Below are positions 7,905-10,443 of a DNA stretch of 10,443 nucleotides, piece after piece. Under the pieces are notes generated by a model. It saw nothing but the letters and a program-made list of their open reading frames with translations, had not been told where the DNA came from and ran no database searches. Position 1 is the stretch's first letter, and every line of letters starts with the position of its first letter. The translations under genes and the position numbers were made by a program. The stretch covers positions 1-10,443 of the forward strand of contig DDUN01000069.1 of assembly GCA_002344825.1 (NCBI GenBank), given 5' to 3'. This DNA comes from Candidatus Multiplicimicrobium inquinatum (lineage in GTDB: Bacteria; Omnitrophota; Omnitrophia; Omnitrophales; Aquincolibacteriaceae).

Positions 7905-8425
7905 TTCGCCGGCGGAACAGGAATAACCGCACAGCCCGCGCGAACTTGGGCATTTTTATCTTCGCTGATAACGATGGATTTTCCCGCGATACTGCTTCTT
8001 GTAAGCGAGAATTTTTCATATTGACCTTCAAACTCCGCTGTGCCTTTACCGGTTGATTCCATTTTAGCCAATAATCCGGATTCTTTTGTTTGAATTCCTA
8101 AAAAAGAACCGATGGGGCTGAAAACATTTCCCGCGGACTGAGCTTCATCCGAGCACGTGCCTTTTTCATGAATTTGAGCGAAGTATTTTTTGTTGGGAGC
8201 CGCGCCGGTTAAAACGACCTTGATTTTAACGCTTTCATTCTTGTCGCCGGGCCAGAAATAGGCTTTTCCCGTTAGTGACGATTCGGGTCGAGAGGGCTGA
8301 ATCCAATTAAAATAAGGCGCGTCACCGCTCGGCGTTACCGGACGGGTTGCGCAGGACAAAAGAGGAAGGGCGGCGAATCCAAATAAAATGAAGGTATAGA
8401 GGCTTTTTTTCATGACGAGGTTCAT
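7901..8425 (-). CDS. Cu/Zn superoxide dismutase-like lipoprotein lacking metal ligands
   Basis: The 174-residue protein has a lipoprotein signal: a KK start, a hydrophobic run and lipobox LLSC with C25 as the lipidation site. The mature part follows the SodC fold pattern: YFAQIHEKGTC (81-91), SAGNVFSP (97-104), SIAGKSIVISED (145-156) and VRAGCAVIP (161-169). C91 and C165 match the conserved disulfide pair. Of the usual ligands only H86 of the HxH pair remains: Q84 replaces its partner, V101 the bridging His, L118 the Asp of GDLGN, and S154 the later His. It is therefore unlikely to dismutate superoxide and may be a structural or binding protein in the envelope. I chose ATG 8425 because TAAGG lies five bases before it; an ATG at 8413 and a TTG at 8470 are alternatives. 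Expression is monocistronic as far as can be seen, convergent with the giant gene. Confidence 0.85.
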   Translation of the reverse strand: MNLVMKKSLYTFILFGFAALPLLSCATRPVTPSGDAPYFNWIQPSRPESSLTGKAYFWPGDKNESVKIKVVLTGAAPNKKYFAQIHEKGTCSDEAQSAGNVFSPIGSFLGIQTKESGLLAKMESTGKGTAEFEGQYEKFSLTRSSIAGKSIVISEDKNAQVRAGCAVIPVPPAN

Positions 8426-8487
8426 TCTAGCCTTAATACGGTACAGCGCAACCTGAACTATTCGGCCCAATAGAATTTTATTGTTTG

Positions 8488-8517
8488 TTGTCTCTTCTCT
8501 CTTGTCTGGCTTATAAT
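8488..8517 (+). promoter_or_regulatory. Sigma70-type promoter for the bactofilin operon
   Basis: A perfect TATAAT at 8512-8517 is preceded, at 18 bases, by TTGTCT (8488-8493; four of six matches to TTGACA). Expected transcription start is near 8524, giving a leader of about 49 bases before the ATG at 8573. It assumes a standard housekeeping sigma factor. Confidence 0.6.
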
Positions 8518-8522
8518 CTCAC

Positions 8523-8538
8523 GTCCAGAATTTTGGAC
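8523..8538. promoter_or_regulatory. Near-perfect palindrome at the expected transcription start
   Basis: GTCCAGAATTTTGGAC is a 16-base inverted repeat with one mismatched pair. It sits just after the -10 element, so it could be an operator; in RNA it would form a six-pair stem (one G-U) with an AAUU loop at the very 5' end, which could protect the message. Which role applies is not decided by the sequence. Confidence 0.4.
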
Positions 8539-8561
8539 TCAACCGCGGCTTCGAAAGCACC

Positions 8562-8567
8562 AGGAGA
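8562..8567 (+). promoter_or_regulatory. Ribosome binding site of the bactofilin gene
   Basis: AGGAGA ends five bases before ATG 8573. It is the strongest Shine-Dalgarno sequence in the window and fixes this start; the downstream genes of the operon have weak or no such sites and probably depend on coupling. Confidence 0.75.
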
Positions 8568-8572
8568 ATTTC

Positions 8573-9091
8573 ATGGCGAAAAATAATAAGGGCGAAGAAA
8601 AGATTCTTGATGTGGATGCCAGCATGCAGGGAACGATCGCGTTTAAAGACCCGGTCAATTTGCGTATTAACGGAACGTTTGAAGGCAAACTTGATACGAA
8701 GGGCAATTTGACCATCGGAGAAAACGCTAAGGTGCGCGCGAATATTCACGGTGACAATATTGTGATTGCCGGAAAAGTAGTCGGAAATGTCACCGCCAGC
8801 CAAAGCCTTTCCGTGGTTTCACCGGCTTCAATCGAAGGAGACATTATCACACCGCGTTTTTCAGTCGGTGAAGGCTCGATTATCGAAGGTAAAGTAACCA
8901 TGAAAACCGGAGCTTCCGCGGGCGGCGATGTTTTCTTGACCTTGCGCGATGTTTCTCAGTATCTTGATTTAGAAGCGCGTGTGGTTGAAGACTTGGTAAA
9001 AAACAATCAAATTCCCGTGCGCCGCGAAAACGGTAATGTCGTTTTCTCAAAGAGCGCGGTTGACGGATGGCTTCAAAACCAAAAGGCATGA
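8573..9091 (+). CDS. Bactofilin with C-terminal excisionase/MerR-like helix-turn-helix
   Basis: The 172-residue protein has two parts. Residues about 18-117 show the bactofilin (DUF583) right-handed beta-helix pattern, with short strands and glycine turns repeating roughly every 17-18 residues (INGTFEGKL, LTIGENAKVRANIHG, IVIAGKVVGNV, ASIEGDI, SIIEGKV). Residues about 121-170 (FLTLRDVSQYLDLEARVVEDL to SAVDGWLQ) look like the small winged HTH of the excisionase/HTH_17 group. Bactofilins self-assemble into filaments without nucleotide, often at the membrane, and act in cell shape, polarity or envelope enzyme localisation. A fused DNA-binding-type domain is not part of the classic bactofilin and suggests it recruits DNA or another HTH protein to the scaffold. 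First gene of the operon, with its own promoter and strong ribosome binding site. Confidence 0.9.
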   Translation: MAKNNKGEEKILDVDASMQGTIAFKDPVNLRINGTFEGKLDTKGNLTIGENAKVRANIHGDNIVIAGKVVGNVTASQSLSVVSPASIEGDIITPRFSVGEGSIIEGKVTMKTGASAGGDVFLTLRDVSQYLDLEARVVEDLVKNNQIPVRRENGNVVFSKSAVDGWLQNQKA

Positions 9092-9393
9092 ACAATCTTC
9101 TCTCTCCCGAAGAAACCAAGCAGTTTTTAAGGATCACTGCCGAAGATTTGGACGGATTCGTCAAATCCGGAAAACTGCAGGCTTATAAAATCAGCGGGCA
9201 ATATTTGCGGTTTCGTAAAGAAGATGTTTTGCATCTGAAAGAAACCACGTTTAAAGACCGTGAAAATCCTTTCAAGCAGAATACTTTTTTCGGAAGAGTG
9301 CGCGACTTTTGGAAGTTTAATAATTTCTATATTTTAGGTGTTCTCATCGCGGCCGGACTGCTTTATTTGCTGGGCCGCGAGTATCTTCAATAA
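9088..9393 (+). CDS. Small helix-turn-helix protein with C-terminal membrane anchor
   Basis: The 101-residue product begins with an excisionase/HTH_17-like domain (about 4-52: LLSPEETKQFLRITAEDLDGF, then KSGKLQAYKISGQYLRFRKEDV), followed by a charged and aromatic linker and one hydrophobic helix (about 79-97, FYILGVLIAAGLLYLLG). It should be a tail-anchored inner-membrane protein with the HTH in the cytoplasm. Its HTH resembles the one ending the preceding bactofilin. ATG 9088 overlaps the bactofilin stop as ATGA, which favours this start and translational coupling; an in-frame ATG at 9067 would add seven residues. Likely role, by inference: partner of the bactofilin scaffold at the membrane, or a membrane-bound regulator. 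Confidence 0.8.
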   Translation: MNNLLSPEETKQFLRITAEDLDGFVKSGKLQAYKISGQYLRFRKEDVLHLKETTFKDRENPFKQNTFFGRVRDFWKFNNFYILGVLIAAGLLYLLGREYLQ

Positions 9394-9407
9394 GTTTTCG
9401 GCCGGCT

Positions 9408-9788
9408 GTGCGATTGACTCACAAAATCTCTTTTTGCTCCGTTACGCAAGTGAAGAAGCGGATGGACGCGGATCCCCGTTATCTGAAGGCTCATTTAACT
9501 TCGTCTGAAATCCGTTATTGCAAAGCAAAAAAATATCCCGCTGAGCCCGCTGCGGCGCGCATTGCGTCGAAAAAAGCTTTACTCCAAATCTTAAAAGTTC
9601 CGGCGTCCCGCCAAATGCAATGGATGCGTGAAATTCAAATTGGAAAAAAGCCCGATGGAAAGCCGTTCATCAAGTTATCCGCGCTGTTCAAAAAAAATTT
9701 TAAAGTGAAGGCGGATAGCCGTTGGTTGCTTTCAATTGCGCACGAAAGAGAGCTTGCGGTAGCTTGGGTTTCGGTATGCGGAGCTTAA
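9408..9788 (+). CDS. AcpS-like (holo-ACP synthase family) protein lacking catalytic metal ligands
   Basis: The 126-residue product has the length and motifs of AcpS, which moves 4'-phosphopantetheine from CoA to acyl carrier protein. TSSEIRYCKAKKYPAEPAAARIASKKALLQIL (31-62, in parts) matches the family's FTxxExxYCxxKxNPAxxxAxRFAAKEAxxKAL; GKPFIKL (84-90) and LSIAHERELAVAWV (108-121) match the later motifs. Two key acidic residues are missing: the Asp of the N-terminal GIDIVEI motif is S8, and the Glu of AAKEA is K56 (codon AAA at 9573). The SxSH motif is SIAH. Catalysis is therefore doubtful; a binding or regulatory role is inferred. Start is uncertain: GTG 9408 is used, TTG 9414 is possible, and neither has a clear ribosome binding site. 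It follows the HTH-membrane gene after 14 bases and overlaps the deacetylase gene by 13. Confidence 0.75.
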   Translation: MRLTHKISFCSVTQVKKRMDADPRYLKAHLTSSEIRYCKAKKYPAEPAAARIASKKALLQILKVPASRQMQWMREIQIGKKPDGKPFIKLSALFKKNFKVKADSRWLLSIAHERELAVAWVSVCGA

Positions 9789-10443
9789 TTGTTAACGCGG
9801 ATGACTGTAATTTAACATCAGGCGTGACGCGCGCAATTTTGGATTGTCACGCGCGCGGAATTGTCAGCAGTACGACCTGGCTGGTTAATTTGCCGGCCAA
9901 GCCCGACGAAGTGACGGCGGTGCGTGATAGCGGCTTGGGCGTAGGACTGCATTTAAACGTTTCGTTGGGAGCGCCGCTTTCCAATTTAAGCGATATCCGG
10001 AGTTTGGTGACCGAAGAAGGGCTTTTTAAGAAGCGGAATGATTATGTTCTGCGCGTCCCCACTGCCGCGGATTTGGTGAAGGAATACATCAAACAGATTG
10101 TTAAGTTCGAAAAAGTTTTTGGACGGTTGCCGACGCATTTGGATACGCATCATCAGCTTCATGATGAAACCGTTTTTATGCAGGCATTGGCGCATGTGGC
10201 GCGTGAAAAAAAACTTCCGGTTCGGCGTTCCGCTTTAATGTCTTCGCCCGATTTTTCCAGGCATTATCCCGGAATGTTGACCACACAAAGTCTTTTCGGA
10301 AATTTAGACGCGAAAGCCTTTTGGACCGCGGAGAAATTGGAGGGGATTATCAAAGCTCTTTTGCCGGGCACGGCGGAAGTGATGTGTCATCCGGGTATTT
10401 GGGATGCTGATTTGCAAAAATTGTCTTCGATGACGGTGCCGCG
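9776..10443 (+). CDS. YdjC/ChbG-family carbohydrate deacetylase, 3'-partial
   Basis: The frame starts at ATG 9776 inside the end of the AcpS-like gene and runs off the right edge after 222 residues; the family is usually about 250-300 long, so only the C-terminus is missing. Signatures: LIVNADDCNL (4-13) with the metal-binding Asp pair D9/D10, GVGLHLN (55-61) with H59, HLDTHHQLH (121-129) where most members have HxDSHHHxH (Q127 is a variant), and EVMCHPG (201-207). The family removes N-acetyl groups from sugars, for example chitooligosaccharides (ChbG) or, in HpnK-type members, hopanoid-linked sugars. The core metal residues appear intact, unlike those of the gene before it. No signal peptide is present, so it acts in the cytoplasm, possibly on a nucleotide- or lipid-linked glycan. 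The upstream ribosome binding site is weak and coupling to the preceding gene is likely. Confidence 0.88.
   Translation, partial: MRSLIVNADDCNLTSGVTRAILDCHARGIVSSTTWLVNLPAKPDEVTAVRDSGLGVGLHLNVSLGAPLSNLSDIRSLVTEEGLFKKRNDYVLRVPTAADLVKEYIKQIVKFEKVFGRLPTHLDTHHQLHDETVFMQALAHVAREKKLPVRRSALMSSPDFSRHYPGMLTTQSLFGNLDAKAFWTAEKLEGIIKALLPGTAEVMCHPGIWDADLQKLSSMTVP

Larger units (their letters stand above)
8426..8572. other. Divergent intergenic region
   Basis: This 147-base stretch separates the leftward lipoprotein gene from the rightward bactofilin operon, so promoters for both should lie here. The rightward promoter is clear (see separate entry). For the leftward gene a TAAAAT (complement of 8475-8480) could serve as a -10, but I see no matching -35. 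A pyrimidine-rich run lies at about 8488-8506 on the + strand. No small ORF or RNA gene is supported. Confidence 0.55.

Noticed and set aside
7885..7925. Intrinsic terminator between the convergent genes
   Set aside because: Only a short GGCG/CGCC pairing without a U-tract is seen on either strand.
8414..8470. Longer start (TTG 8470) for the lipoprotein
   Set aside because: It would put about 19 polar and mixed residues before the KK-hydrophobic lipoprotein signal and has no ribosome binding site; ATG 8425 has TAAGG at proper spacing.
8519..8803. Minus-strand frame across the bactofilin promoter and 5' part
   Set aside because: It is the antisense of the strongly supported bactofilin and shows no family motif.
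9408..9470. A frameshift that would restore an AcpS N-terminal GID motif (an AID string is readable in another frame near 9408-9420)
   Set aside because: The annotated frame already aligns without gaps through the IxxxxxVTQVKKR region, so the other-frame string is not at the right spacing and a single shift would break the better match.

Overview
The window reads as a bacterial chromosome fragment of moderate GC content. The strongest lineage clue is a giant multi-enzyme protein whose modules are separated by a recurring RSExR (often RSEMRL) peptide, a style I associate from memory with Candidatus Omnitrophota (PVC-related, uncultivated). The bactofilin with a C-terminal helix-turn-helix fits the same picture. 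The lineage is an inference; no rRNA or marker gene is present to confirm it.

Region 1 (3-7904, + strand) is one uninterrupted reading frame of at least 2,630 codons that runs off the left edge. It contains an unassigned N-terminal part, a small unassigned segment, a MidA/COG1565-type SAM methyltransferase, a second unassigned segment of about 440 residues, a full-length GlnD-like protein (nucleotidyltransferase, GlnE-like middle, degenerate HD, two ACT domains), a second and different SAM-methyltransferase-like domain, and an unassigned C-terminal domain. Seven RSExR motifs lie at the seams, so the protein looks like several normal-length proteins joined end to end.

Region 2 (7901-8425, - strand) converges on the giant gene, and the two stop codons share one TTAA. 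It encodes a lipoprotein with the Cu/Zn superoxide dismutase fold signature that has lost nearly all metal ligands. Between it and the next gene lies a divergent intergenic region (8426-8572) with a good promoter for the rightward genes and a near-perfect palindrome at the expected transcription start.

Region 3 (8573-10443, + strand) is a tightly packed operon: a bactofilin fused to an excisionase/MerR-like HTH, a small HTH protein with a C-terminal membrane anchor (ATGA overlap), an AcpS-like protein lacking its catalytic metal ligands, and a YdjC/ChbG-type carbohydrate deacetylase cut by the right edge. The bactofilin scaffold and the membrane-anchored HTH probably work together at the envelope; the deacetylase could act on a glycan or glycolipid. 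A recurring theme is enzyme folds that seem to have lost catalytic residues (HD of the GlnD-like module, SodC-like lipoprotein, AcpS-like protein), which suggests binding or regulatory roles. No tRNA, rRNA, CRISPR array, insertion sequence or convincing intrinsic terminator was seen.
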